64,000 bases of DNA, from positions 38,832,870 to 38,896,869 of the forward strand of contig NW_027328721.1 in assembly GCF_048564905.1 (NCBI RefSeq), read 5' to 3'. Made by a program: the position numbers and the translations under genes. Below the pieces are notes generated by a model. It did not search any database. It had not been told where the DNA came from and was given only the letters and a program-made list of their open reading frames with translations. Below, one piece after another: positions 1 to 12,485 of this stretch; the stretch's first letter is position 1, and every line of letters begins with the position of its first letter. The stretch is from Vicugna pacos (taxonomy: Eukaryota; Chordata; Mammalia; Artiodactyla; Camelidae).

Positions 1-3000
1 ACAATATTTCCGGAATCCTGAGCGTGGGGAGGTTCCACCAAAGGTCGGCAGCGCGTGGGTTCTAACGGAATGCCTAAGCTCGTCTCCCCTCATGGTTTTC
101 CTAATCTCTCTGTGCCAGGGAATGCTAGGGGGTTTTGCAGGATATCCCAGTGACAGAGGCTGCCTCCCCAAGGTCAGGGAAGTTATTTCTCTGACTTCCC
201 TGAACAGGGAACACCTGTGACTGAAGAGAGCTGCGTGGAGTTGTCTCTCGAGCTCCCCCACGCACTGACAATTTTTCCGGAATCCTGAGCGTGGGGAGGT
301 TCCACCAACGGTCGGCAGCGCGTTTGTTCTAACGGAATGCCTAAGCTCGTCTCCCCTGAGGGTTTTCCTAATGTCTCTGTGCCAGGGAATGCTAAGGGGT
401 TTTGCAGGATATCCAAGTGACAGAGGCTGCCTCCACAAGGTCAGGGAAAGTTTTTCTCGGACTTCCCCGAGCAGGGAACACCTGTGACTGAAGAGAGCTG
501 CGTGGATTTGTCTCTCGAGCTCCCCCACGCACTGACAATGATTCCGGAATCCTGAGCATGTGGAGGTTCCACCAACGGTCGGCAGCGCGTGGGTTCTAAC
601 GGAATGCCGAAGCTCGTCTCCCCAGAGGATTTTCCTAATATCTCTGTGCCAGGGAATGCTAGGGGGATTTGCAGGATATCCCAGTGACAGAGGCTGCCTC
701 CCCAAGATCAGGGAAGTTATTTCTCGGACTTCCCGGAACAGGGAACACCTGTGACTGAAGAGAGATGCGTGGAGTTGTCTCTCGATCTCCCCCACGCACT
801 GACAATTTTTCCGGAATCCTGAGCGTGGGGACGTTCCACCAACGGTCGGCAGCGCGTGGGTTCTAACGGAAAGCCAAGCTCATCTCCCCTGAGGGTTTTC
901 CTAATGTCTCTGTGCCAGGAATGCTTGGGGTGTTTGCAGGATATCCCAGTGACAGAGGCTGCCACCCCTAGGTCAGGAAAGTTATTTCTCGGGCTTCCCC
1001 GAACAGGGAAAACCTGTGACTGAAGAGAGCTGCGTTGAAATTTCTCTCGAGCTACTAAACTCACTGAAAATGGTTCCGGAATCCTGAGCGTGGGGAGGTA
1101 CCTCCAACGGTCGGCAGCGCGTGGGTTCTAACGGAATGCCTAAGCTCGTCTCCCCTGAGGGTTTTCGTAATATCTCTGTGCCAGGGAATGCTAGGGGTGT
1201 TTGCAGGATATCCCAGTGACAGAGGCTGCATCCCCAAGGTCAGGGAAGGTATTTCTCAGACTTCCCCCAACAGGGAACACCTGTGACTGAAGAGAGCTGC
1301 GTGGAGTTGTCTCTCGATGTCCCCCACGCACTGACAATGGTTCCGGAATCCTGAGCGTGGGGAGGTTCCACCAACGGTCGGCAGCGCGTGGGTCCTAACG
1401 GAAAGCCTAAGCTCGTATCCCCTTGAGGTTTTTCCTAATGTCTCTGTGCCAGGGAATGCTAGGGGATTTTGCAGGATATCCCAGTGACATAGGCTGCCTC
1501 CCCAAGGTCAGGGAAGTTATTTCTCGGACTTCCCCGAACAGGGAACACCTGTGACTGAAGAGAGTTGCGTGTAGTTTTCTCTCGAGCTCCCCCACGCACT
1601 GACAATGGTTCCAGAATCCTGAGCGTGGGGAGGTTCCACCAACGGTCGGCCGCGCGTGGGTTTTAACGGAAAGCCTAAGCTCGTGTCCCCTGAGGGTTTT
1701 CTTAATGTCTCTGTGCCAGGGAATGCTAAGGGGGTTTGCAGGATATCCCAGTGACAGAGGCTGACTCCCCAAGGTCAGGGAAGTTATTTCTCGGACTTCC
1801 CCGAACAGGGAACACCTGTGACTGAAGAGAGCTGCGTGGAGTTTTCTCTCGAGTTCCCCCACGCACTGACAATATTTCCGGAATCCTGAGCGTGGGGAGG
1901 TTCCACCAACGGTCGGCAGCGCGTGGGTTCTAACGGAATGCCTAAGCTCGTCTCCCCTCATGGTTTTCCTAATCTCTCTGTGCCAGGGAATGCTAGGGGG
2001 GTTTGCAGGATATCCCAGTGACAGAGGCTGCCTCCCCAAGGTCAGGGAAGTTATTTCTCGGACTTCCCCGAACAGGGAACACCTGTGACTGAAGAGAGCT
2101 GCGTGGAGTTGTCTCTCGAGCTCCCCCACGCACTGACAATGTTTCCGGAATACTGAGCGTGGGGAGGTTCCACCAACGGTCGGCAGCGCGTGGGTTCTAA
2201 CGGAATGCTTAAGCTCGTCTCCCCTGAGGGTTTTCCTAATGTCTCTGTGCCAGGGAATGCTAAGGGGGTTTGCAGGATATCCAAGTGGCAGAGGCTGCCT
2301 CCCCAAGGTCAGGGAATGTATTTCTCGGACTTCCCCGAGCAGGGAACACCTGTGACTGAAGAGAGCTGCGTGGAGTTGTCTCTCGAGCTCCCCCACGCAC
2401 TGACAATGATTCCGGAATCCTGAGCGTGGGGAGGTTCCACCAACGGTCGGCAGCGCGTGGGATCTAACGGAATGCCTAAGCTCGCCTCCCCTGATGGTTT
2501 TCCTAATGTCTCTGTGCCAGGGAATGCTAGGGGGGTTTGCAGGATATTCCAGTGACAGAGGCTGCCTCCCCAAGGTCAGGGAAGGTATTTCTCAGACTTC
2601 CCCCGACAGGGAACACCTGTGACTGAAGAGAGCTGCGTGGAGTTGTCTCTCGATGTCCCCCACGCACTGACAATGGTTCCGGAATCCTGAGCATGGGGAG
2701 GTTCCACCAACGGTCGGCAGCGCGTGGATCCTAACGGAAAGCCTAAGCTCGTCTCCCCTGAGGGTTTTCCTAATGTCTCTGTGCCAGGGAATGCTAGGGG
2801 GGTTTGCAGGATATCCCAGTGTCAGAGGCTGCCTCGTCAAGGTCAGGGAAGATATTTCTCGGACTTCCCCGAACACGGAACAACTGTGACTGAAGAAAGC
2901 TGCGGGGAATTGTCTCTCGAGCTCCCCCACGCACTGAAAATGTTTCCGGAATCCTGAGCGTGGGGAGGTTCCACCAACGGTCGACAGAACGTGGGTTGTA

Positions 3001-6000
3001 ACGGAAAGCCTAAGCTCGACTCCCATGAGGGTTTTTCTAATGTCTCTGTGCCAGGGAATGCTAGGGGGGTTTGCAGGATATCCCAGTGACAGAGGCTGCC
3101 GCCCCATGGTCAGGGAAGTTATTTCTCGGACTTCCCGGTTCAGGGAACACCTGTGACTGAAGAGAGCTGCATGGAGTTGTCTCTCGATCTCCCCCACGCA
3201 CTGACAATGGTTCCGGAATCCTGAGCGTGGGGAGGTTCCACCAACAGTCGGCAGCGCGTGGGTTCTAACGGAATGCCTAAGCTAATCTCCCCTGAGCGTT
3301 TTCCTAATTTCTCTGTTCCAGGGAATTCTAGGGGGGTTTGCAGGATATCCCAGTGACAGAGGCTACGTCCCCTAGGTCAGGGAAGTTATTTCTCGGACTT
3401 CCCCTAACAGGGAACACCTGTGACTGAAGAGAGCTGCGTGGAGTTTTCTCTTGAACTCCCCCACGCACTGACAATGATTCCAGAATCCTGAGCGTGGGGA
3501 GGTTCCAACAACGGTCGGCAGCGCGTGGGTTTTAACGGAAAGCATAAGCTCGTGTCCCCTGAGGGTTTCCCGAATGTCTCTGTGCCAGGGAATGCTAGGG
3601 GGGTTTGCAGGATATCCCAGTGACAGAGGCTGCCTCCCCAAGTTCAGGGAAGATATTTCTCGGACTTCCCCGAACTAGGAACACCTGTGAATGAAGAGAG
3701 CTGCGTGGAGTTTTCTCTCGAGCTCCCCCACGCACTGACAATATTTCCGGAATCCTGAGCGTGGGGAGGATCCACCAAAGGTCGGCAGCGCGTGGGTTCT
3801 AACGGAATGTCGAAGCTCGTCTCCCCAGAGGATTTTCCTAATATCTCTGTGCCAGGGAATGCTAGGGGGGTTTGCAGGATATCCCAGTGACAGAGGCTGC
3901 CTCCCCAAGATCAGGGAAGTTATTTCTCGGACTTCCCGGAACAGGGAACACCTGTGACTGAAGAGAGATGCGTGGAGTTGTCTCTCGATCTCCCCCACGC
4001 ACTGACAATGGTTCCGGAATCCTGAGCGTGGGGAGGTTCCACCAACGGTCGGCAGCGCGTGGGTTCTAACGGAAAGCCAAATCTCATCTCCCCTGAGGGT
4101 TTTCCTAATATCTCTGTGCCAGGGAATGCTTGGGGTGTTTGCAGGATATCCCAGTGACAGAGGCTGCCACCCCTAGGTCAGGAAAGTTATTTCTCGGGCT
4201 TCCCCGAACAGGGAAAACCTGTGACTGAAGAGAGCTGCGTGGAAATTTCTCTCGAGCTCCTAAACTCACTGAAAATGGTTCCGGAATCCTGAGCGTGGGG
4301 AGGTACCTCCAACGGTCGGCAGTGGGTTGGTTTTAACGGAAACCCTAAGCTCGCCTCCCCTGAGGGTTTTCCTAATATCTCTGTGCCAGGGAATGCTAGG
4401 GGGGTTTGCAGGATATCCCAGTGACAGCGGCTGCCTCCCCAAGATCAGGCAAGTTATTTCTCGGACTTCCCCGAACAGGGAACACCTGTAACTGAAGAGA
4501 GCTGCATGGACTTGTCTCTCGAGCTCCCCCACGCACTGACAATGGTTCCGGAATACTGATCGTGGGGAGGTTCCACCAAAGGTCGGCAGCGCGTGGGTTC
4601 TAACGGAAAGCCTAAGCTCGCCTCCCCTGATGGTTTTCCTAATGTCTCTGTGCCAGGGAGTGCTCGGGAGGATTGCAGGGTATCCCAGTGACGGAGGCTG
4701 CCTCCCCAAGTTCAGGGAATGTATTTCTCGGACTTCCCCGGACAGGGAATATCTGTGACTGAAGAGAGCTGCGTGGAGTTGTCTCTCGATCTCCCCGACG
4801 CACTGACAATGTTTCCGGAATCCTGAGCGTCGGGAGGTTCCACCAACGGTCGGCAGCGCGTTGGTTCTAACGGAATGCCTAAGCTCGTCTCCCATGAGTG
4901 TTTTCCTTATGTCTCTGTGCCAGGGAATGCTAGGGGGGTTTGCAGGATATCCCAGTGACAGAGGCTGCCTCCCCACGGTGAGGGAAGATATTTCTCGGAC
5001 TTCCCCGTACAGGGAACACCTGTGACTGAAGAGAACTGCGTGGAGATGTCTCTCGAGCTCCCCCACGCACTGACAATGTTTCCGGAATCCTGAGCGAGGG
5101 GAGGTTCCAACAACGGTTGGCAGCACGTGGGTTCTAACGGAATGCCTAAGCTCGTCTCCCCTGAAGGTTTTCCTAAACTCTCTGTGCCAGGGAATGCTAG
5201 GGGGATTTACAGGATATCCCAGTGACAGAGGCTGCCTCCCCAAGCTCAGGGAATGTATTTCTCGGACTTCTCCGAACAGGGAACACCTGTGACTGAAGAG
5301 AGCTGCGTGGAGTTGTCTCTCGAGCTCCCCCACGCACTGACAATGGTTCCGGAATCCTGAGCGTGGGGAGGTTCCGCCAACGGTCGGCAGCGCTTGGGTT
5401 CTAACGGTAAGCCTAAGCTCGTCTCCCCTGAGGGTTTTCCTAATGTCTCTGTGCCAGGGAATGCTAGGGGGGTTTGCAGGATATCCCAGTGACAGAGGCT
5501 ACCTCCCCAAGCTCAGGGAAGATATTTCTCGGACTTCCCCGAACAGGGAACACCTGTGACTGAAGAGAGATGCGTGGAGTTGTCTCTCGAGCTCCCCCAC
5601 GCACTGACAATGATTCCGGATTCCTGAGCATGGGGAGGTACCACCAACGGTCGGCAGCGCGTGGGTTCTAACGGAATGCTGAAGCTCGTCTCCCCTGAGG
5701 GTTTTCTTAATATCTCTGTGCCAGGGAATGCTAGGGGTGTTTGCAAGATATCCCAGTGACAGAGGCTGCCTCCCCTTGGTCAGGGAAGTTATTTCTCGGG
5801 CTTCCCCGAACAGGGAACACCTGTGACTGAAGAGAGCTGCGTGGAGTTGGCTCTCGAGCTCCCACACGCACTGACAATTGATCCGGAATCCTGAACGTGG
5901 GGAGGTTGCACCAACGGTCGGCAGCGTGTGGGATCTAACGGAATGCCTAATCTCGTCTCCTCTGAGTATTTTCCTAAATTCTCTGTGCCAGGGAATGCTA

Positions 6001-6690
6001 GGGAGGTTTGCAGGATATCCCAGTGACAGAGGCTGCCTCCCCAAGATCAGGGAAATTATTTCTCGGACTTCCCCGAACAGGGATCACCTGTGACTGAAGA
6101 GAGCTGCGTGGATTTGTCTCTCGAGCTCCCACAGCACTGACAATGGTTCCAGAATCCTGAGCAGGGGGAGGATCCACCAACGTTCGGCAGCGCGTGTGTA
6201 CTATCGGAATGCCTAAGCTCGTCTCCCCTGAGGATTTTCCTAATGTCTCTCTTCCAGGGAATGCTAGGGGGGTTTTCAGGATATCCCAGTGACAGAGGCT
6301 GCCTCCCCAAGTTCATGGAAGGTATTTCTCGGACTTCCCCGAACGGGGAACACCTGTGTGTGAAGAGAGCTGCGTGGAGTTGTCTCTCGAGCTCCCCCAC
6401 GCACTGACAATGGTTCCGGAATCCTGAGCGTGGGGAGGTTCCACCAACGGTCGGCAGCGCGTGGGTTCTAACGGAATGCCTAAGCTCGTCTCCCCTGAGG
6501 GTTTTCCTAATGTCTCTTTGTCAGGGAATGCTAGGGGGGTTTGCAGGATATCCCAATTACAGAGGCTGCCTCCCCAAGTTCAGGGAAGTTATTTCTCGGA
6601 CTTCCCCGAACAGGGAACACCTGTGACTGAAGAGAGCTGCGTGGAGTTTCCTCTCGAGCTCCCCCACGCACTGAAAATGGTTACGGAATC
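1..6690. repeat. Left diverged satellite block
   Basis: About 25 monomers with many private substitutions and small indels and no sharp higher-order periodicity. Partial long-range repeats are visible. The stretch 1 to about 545 matches about 1,869-2,414 (offset 1,868 bp, seven monomers; shared CCCCTCATGG and AATCTCTCTG). The stretch about 590-1,100 matches about 3,794-4,305 (offset 3,203-3,205 bp, twelve monomers; shared CCCCAGAGGATTTTCC and the unusual TAAACTCACTGAAAATGG tail). About 1,220-1,410 matches about 2,555-2,745 (about five monomers). These look like worn remnants of older amplification events. No gene is seen. Confidence 0.85.
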
Positions 6691-7945
6691 ATGAGCGTGG
6701 GCAGGTTCCACCAACGGTTGGCAGGGCACGGGTTCTAACGGAATGCCTAAGCTCGTCTCCCCTGAGGGTTTTCCTAATGTCTCTGTGCCAGGGAATGCTA
6801 GGGGTGATTGCAGGATATCCCAGTGTCAGAGGCTGCCTCCCCAAGGTCAGGGAAGGTATTTCTCGGACTTCCCCGAACTGTGAACACCTGTGAATGAAGA
6901 GAGCTGCGTGGAGTTGTCTTTCGAGCTCCCCCACGCACTGATAATTTTTCCGGAATCCTGAGCATGGGGAGGTTCCACCAACGGTCGACAACGCGTGGGT
7001 TCAAACGTAATGCCTAAGCTCGTCTCCCGTGAGGGTTTTCCTAATGTCTCAGTGCCAGGGAATGCTAGGGGGTTTTGCAGGATATCCCAGTGACAGAGGC
7101 TGCCTCCCCAAGGTCAGGGAAGATATTTCTCGGACTTCCCCGGACAGGGAACCCCTGTGAATGAAGAGAGCTGCGTGGAGTTTTCTCTCGAACTCCCCCA
7201 CGCACTGACAATGATTCTGGAATCCTGAGCGTGGGGAGGTTCCACCAACGGTCGGTAGCGCGTGGGTTCAACGGAATGCCTAAGCTCATCTCCCCTGAGG
7301 GTTTTCCTATTGTCTCTGTGCCAGGGAATGCTAGGGGGGTTTGTAGGATATCCCAGTGACAGAGGCTGCCTCCCCAAGTTCAGGGAAGTTATTTCTCGGA
7401 CTTCCCCGAAAAGGGAACAGCTGTGACTGAAGAGAGCTGCGTGGAGTTGTCTCTCGAGCTCCCCAACGCACTGACAATGTTTCCGGAATCCTGAGCATGG
7501 GGAGGTTCCACCAACGGTCGTCAGCGCGCGGGTTCTAACGGAATGCCTATGCTCGTCTCCCCTGAGGGTTTTCCTAATATCTCTGTGCCAGGGAATACTA
7601 GGGGTGTTTGCAGGATATCCCAGTGACATAGGCTGCCTCCCCAAGGACAGGGAAGGTATTTCTCCGACGTCAAAGTACAGGGAACACCTGTGACTGAAGA
7701 GAGCTGTGTGGAATTTCTCTCGAGCTCCCCCACGCACTGACAATGTTTCCGGAATCCAGAGCGTGGGGAGGTTCCACCAACGGTCGTCAGCGCGTGGGTT
7801 CAAATTGAATGCCTAAGCTAGTCTCCCCTGAGTGTTTTCCTAATTTCTCTGTGCCTGGGAATGCTAGGGGGGTTTGCAGGATATCCCAGTGACAGAGGCT
7901 GCCTCCCAAAGTCACGGAAGTTATTTCTCGGACTTCCCCGAACAG
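6690..7945. repeat. Block B1: diverged precursors of HOR types h and i
   Basis: Five monomers that match 20.3-21.55 kb at an offset of 13,606 bp (51 monomers). The monomer starting near 7,230 has the h-like combination GGTTCAACGG, CCTATTGTC and TTTGTAGG. The monomer starting near 7,766 begins with the i-type TCCAGAGCG and TCAAATTGAATG. These are recognisable but diverged relatives of types that recur almost unchanged in the 30-54 kb core. No gene is seen. Confidence 0.8.
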
Positions 7946-10900
7946 GGAACACCTGTGACAGAAGAGAGATGCGTGGAGTTGTCTCTCGAGACCCCCCAAG
8001 CACTGACAATGTTTCCGGAATCCTGAGCGTGGGGAGGTTCCACCAACGGTCGGCAGCGCGTGGGTTCTAACGGAAAGCCTAAGCTCCTCTCCCATGAGGG
8101 TTTTCCTAATATATCTGTGCCAGGGAATGCTAGGGGGGTTTACAGGAGATCCCAGAGACAGAGGCTGACTCCCCTTGGTCAGGGAAGATATTTCTCGGAC
8201 TTCCCCGAACAGGGAACACCTGTGACTGAAGAGAGCTGCGTGAAGTTGTCTCTCGAGTTCCCCCACGCACTGACAATGGTTCCGGAATCCTGAGCGTGGG
8301 GAGGTTCCACCAACGGTCGGCAGCGCGTGGGTTCTAACGGAAAGCCTAAGCTCGTCTCCCCTGAGGGTTTTCCTAATGTCTCTGTGCCAGGGAATGCTAG
8401 GGGGGTTTGCAGGATATCCCAGTGACAGAGGCTGCCTCCCAAAGTCACGGAAGTTATTTCTCGGACTTCCCCGAACAGGGAACACCTGTGACTGAAGAGA
8501 GCTGCGTGGAGTTGTCTCTCGAGCTCCCCCACGCACTGACAATGGTTCCGGAATCCTGAGCGTGGGGAGGTACCACCAACGGTCGGCAGCGCGTGGGTTC
8601 TAACGGAAAGCCTAAGCTCGTCTCCCCTGAGGGTTTTCCTAATGTCTCTGTGCCAGGGAATGCTATGGGGGTTTGCAGGATATCCCAGTGACAGAGGCTG
8701 CCTCCCAAAGGTAAGGGAAGGTATTTCTCGGACTTCCCCGAACAGGAAACACCTGTGACTGAAGAGAGCTGCGTGGAGTTGTCTCTTGAGCTCCCCCACG
8801 CACTGAAAATGGTTCCGGAATCCTGAGCGTGGGGAGGTTCCACCAACGGTCGGCAGCGCGTGGGTTCTTACGGAATGCCTAAGCTCGTCTCCCCTGCTGG
8901 TTTTCCTAATGTCTCTGTGCCAGGGAATGCTAGGGGGGTTTGCAGGATATCCCAGTAACAGAGGCTGCCTCCCCTTGGTCAGAGAATCTATTTCTCGGAC
9001 TTCCCCGAAAAGGGAACACCTGTGACTTAAGAGAGCTGCGTGGAGTTGTCTTTCGAGCTCCCCAACGCACTGACAATGGTTCCGGAATCCTGAGCATGGG
9101 GAGGTTCCACCAACGGTCGGCAGCGCGTGGGTTCAACGGAATGCCAAAGCTCATCTCCCCTGAGGGTTTTCCTAATGTCTCTGTGCCAGAGAATGCTAGG
9201 GGAGATTGCAGGATATCCCAGTGTCAGAAGCTGCCTCCCAAAGGTCAGGGAAGGTATTTCTCGTAGTTCCCCGAACAGTGAACACCTGTGAATGAAGAGA
9301 GCTGCGTGGAGTTGTCTTTCGAGCTCCCCAACGCACTGACAATGGATCCGGAATCCTGAGCATGGGGAGGTTCCACCAACGGTCGACAGCGCGTGGGTTC
9401 AAACGGAATGCCTAAGCTCGTCTCCCAGGAGTGTTTTCCTAATGTCTCAGTGCCAGGGAATGCTAGGGGGGTTTGCAGGATATCCCAGTGACAGAGGCTG
9501 CCTCCCCAAGGTCAGGGAAGATATTTCTCGGACTTCCCCGAACTGGGAACACCTGTGAATGAAGAGAGCTGCGTGGAGTTGTCTCTCGAACTCACTCACG
9601 CACTGACAATGATTCCGAAATCCTGAGCGTGGGGAGGTTCCACCAACGGTCGGCAGCGCGTGGGTTCAACGGAATGCCAAAGCTCATCTCCCCTGAGGGT
9701 TTTCCTATTGTCTCTGTGTCAGGGAATGCTAGGGGGGTTTGCAGGATATCCCAGTGTCAGAGGCTGCCTCCCCAAGGTCAGGGAAGTTATTTCTCGGACT
9801 TAACCGAACAGGGAACACCTGTGACTGAAGAGAGCTGCGTGGAGTTGTCTCTCGAGCTCCCCCACGCACTGACAATGCTTCCGGAATCCTGAGCGTGGGG
9901 AGGTTCCACGAACTGTCGGCAGCGCGTGGGTTCTAATGGAATACCTAAGCTCGTCTACCCTGAGAGTTTTCCTAATGTCTCTGTGCCAGGGAATGCTAGG
10001 GGGGTTTGCAGGATATCCCAGTGACAGAGGATGCCTCCCCAAGGTCAGGGAGGTATTTCTCGGACTTCCCCGAAAAGGGAACACCTGTGACTTAAGAGAG
10101 CTGCGTGGTGTTGTCTCTCGAGCTCCCCCACGCACTGAAAATGGTTACGGAATCATGAGCGTGGGAAGGTCCCACCAACGGTTGGCAGCGCATGGGTTCT
10201 AACGGAATGCCTAAGCTCGTCTCCCCTGAGGGTTTTCCTAATGTCTCTGTGCCAGAGAATGCTAGGGGAGTTTGCAGGATATCCCAGTGTCAGAGGCTGC
10301 ATCCCCAAGGTCAGGGAAGTTATTTCTCGTAGTTCCCCGAACAGTGAACACCTGTGAATTAAGAGAGCTGCGTGGAGTTGTCTTTCGAGCTCCCCAACGC
10401 ACTGACAATGGTTCCGGAATCCTGAGCATGGGGAGGTTCCACCAACGGTCGACAGCGCGTGGGTTCAAACGGAATGCCTAAGCTCGTCTCCCAGGAGTGT
10501 TTTCCTAATGTCTCAGTGCCAGGGAATGCTAGGGGGGTTTGCAGGATATCCCAGTGACAGAGGCTGCCTCCCCAAGGTCAGGGAAGATATTTCTCGGACT
10601 ACCCCGAACTGGGAACACCTGTGAATGAAGAGAGCTGCGTGGAGTTGTCTCTCGAACTCACTCACGCACTGACAATGATTCCGAAATCCTGAGCGTGGGG
10701 AGGTTCCACCAACGGTCGGCAGCGCGTGGGTTCAACGGAATGCCAAAGCTCATCTCCCCTGATGGTTTTCCTATTGTCTCTGTGTCAGGGAATGCTAGGG
10801 GGGTTTGCAGGATATCCCAGTGTCAGAGGCTGCCTCCCCAAGGTCAGGGAAGTTATTTCTCGGACTTCCCCGAACAGGGAACACCTGTGACTGAAGAGAG

Positions 10901-12485
10901 CTGCGTGGAGTTGTCTCTCGAGCTCCCCCACGCACTGACAATGCTTTCGGAATCCTGAGCGTGGGGAGGTTCCACCAACGGCCGTCAGCGCGTGGGTTCT
11001 AACGGTATGCCTAAGCTCGTATCCCCTGAGGTCTTTTCCTAATGTCTCTGTTCCTGGGAATGCTAGGGGGGTTTGCAGGATATCCCAGGGACAGAGGCTG
11101 CGTCCCCAAGTTCAGGGAAGGTATTTCTCGGACTTCCCCGAACAGGGAACACCTGTGACTGAAGAGAGCTGCGTGGAGTTGTCTCTCGAGCTCCCCCACG
11201 CACTGACAATGATTCCGGAATCCTGAGCTTGGGGAGGTTCCACCAACGGTCGGCAGCGCCTGGGTTCTAATGGAAAGCCTAAGCTCGTCTCCCCTGAGGG
11301 TTTTCCTAATGTCTCTGTGCCAGGGAATGCTATGGCGGTTTGCAGGATATCCCAGGGACAGAGGCTGCCTCCCAAAGTTAAGGGAAGTTATTTCTCGGAC
11401 TTCCCCGAACAGGGAACACCTGTGACTGAAGAGAGCTGCGTGGAGTTGTCTCTCGAGCTCCCCCACGCACTGACAATGGTTCCGGAATACTGAGCGTGGG
11501 GAGGTTCCACCAACGGTCGGCAGCGCGTGAGTTCTAACGGAATGCCTATGCTCGTCTCCCCTGAGGATTTTCCTAATGTCTCTGTGCCAGGGAATGCTAT
11601 GGGGTTTTGCAGGATATCCCAGTGACAGAGGCTGCCTCCGCAAGGCCAGGGAAGGTATTTCTCGGCCTTCCCCGAACAGGGAACACCTGTGACTGAAGAG
11701 AGCTGCGTGGAGTTGTCTCTCGAGGTCCCCCACGCACTGAAAATGGTTCCGGAATCCTGAGCGTGGGGAGGTTCCACCAACGGTCGGCAGCGCGTGGGTT
11801 CTAACGGAATGCCTAAGCTCGTCTCCCCTGCTGGTTTTCCTAATGTCTATGTGCCAGGGAATGCTAGGGGTGTTTGCAGGATATCCCAGTGACAGAGGCT
11901 GCCTCCCCTTGGTCAGAGAATCTATTTCTCGGACTTCCCCGAAAAGGGAACACCTGTGACTTAAGTGAGCTGCTTGGAGTTGTCTCTCGAGCTCCCCCAC
12001 GCACTGAAAATGGTTACGGAATCATGAGCGTGGGCAGGTTCCACCAACGGTTGTCAGCGCACGGGTTCTAACGGAATTCCTAAGCTCGTCTCCCCTGAGG
12101 ATTTTCCTAATTTCTCTGTGCCAGGGAATGCTAGGGTTGATTGCAGGATATCCCAGTGTCAGAGGCTGCCTCCCCAAGGTCAGGGAAGTTATTTCTCGGA
12201 TTTCCCCGAACAGTGAACACCTGTGAATGAAGAGAGCTGCGTGGAGTTGTCTTTCGAGCTCCCCCACGCACTGATAATTTTTCCGGAATCCTGAGCATGG
12301 GGAGGTTCCACCAACGATCGTCAGCGCGTGGGTTCAAACGGAATGCCTAAGCTCGTCTCCCGTGAGGGTTTTCCTAATGTCTCAGTGCCAGGGAATGCTA
12401 GGGGGGTTTGCAGGATATCCCAGGGACAGAGGCTGCCTCCCCAAGGACAGGGAAGTTATTTCTCGGACTTCCCCGGACAGGGAAC
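7945..12485. repeat. Block C, copy 1 (17 monomers), duplicated at 16.2-20.8 kb
   Basis: Seventeen monomers match 16,217-20,758 monomer for monomer at a constant offset of 8,272 then 8,273 bp (31 monomers), with a few substitutions per monomer. Inside the block, 9.20-9.89 kb and 10.26-10.96 kb repeat each other at four-monomer spacing. The block holds diverged forms of later HOR types: j-like (8.03 kb, TTTACAGGAGATCC), d-like (GGTCGACAGCG with GAACAGTGAAC), e-like (CCTATTGTCTCTGTGTC), g-like (CACGAACTGTCGG near 9.91 kb), then a, b and c in order (about 10.97, 11.24 and 11.50 kb). A 110-bp patch near 9.04-9.15 kb breaks the correspondence with copy 2. The right limit near 12,485 is where copy 2 switches to a different monomer class. 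Confidence 0.88.
9044..9153. repeat. Gene-conversion-like patch in block C copy 1
   Basis: On both sides of this patch copy 1 and copy 2 (17,316-17,426) agree closely, but inside it they differ at about fifteen positions. Copy 1 carries TTTCGAGCTCCCCAACGC, GAGCATGGGG and GGTTCAACGG. Copy 2 carries CTCGAGCTCCCCCACGC, TTACGGAATCATGAGCG and GGTTGGCAGCGCATGG. Both versions occur in other monomers nearby, so one copy appears to have been overwritten from a neighbouring monomer. The one-base length difference inside the patch explains the change in offset from 8,272 to 8,273. Confidence 0.75.

Noticed and set aside
9390-9410. GGTTCAAACGG in some monomers as a tRNA-type B box (tRNA- or SINE-derived origin)
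   Set aside because: The trailing CC of the B box is missing, no A box lies at the right distance, and the consensus reads GGTTCTAACGG, which fits worse.
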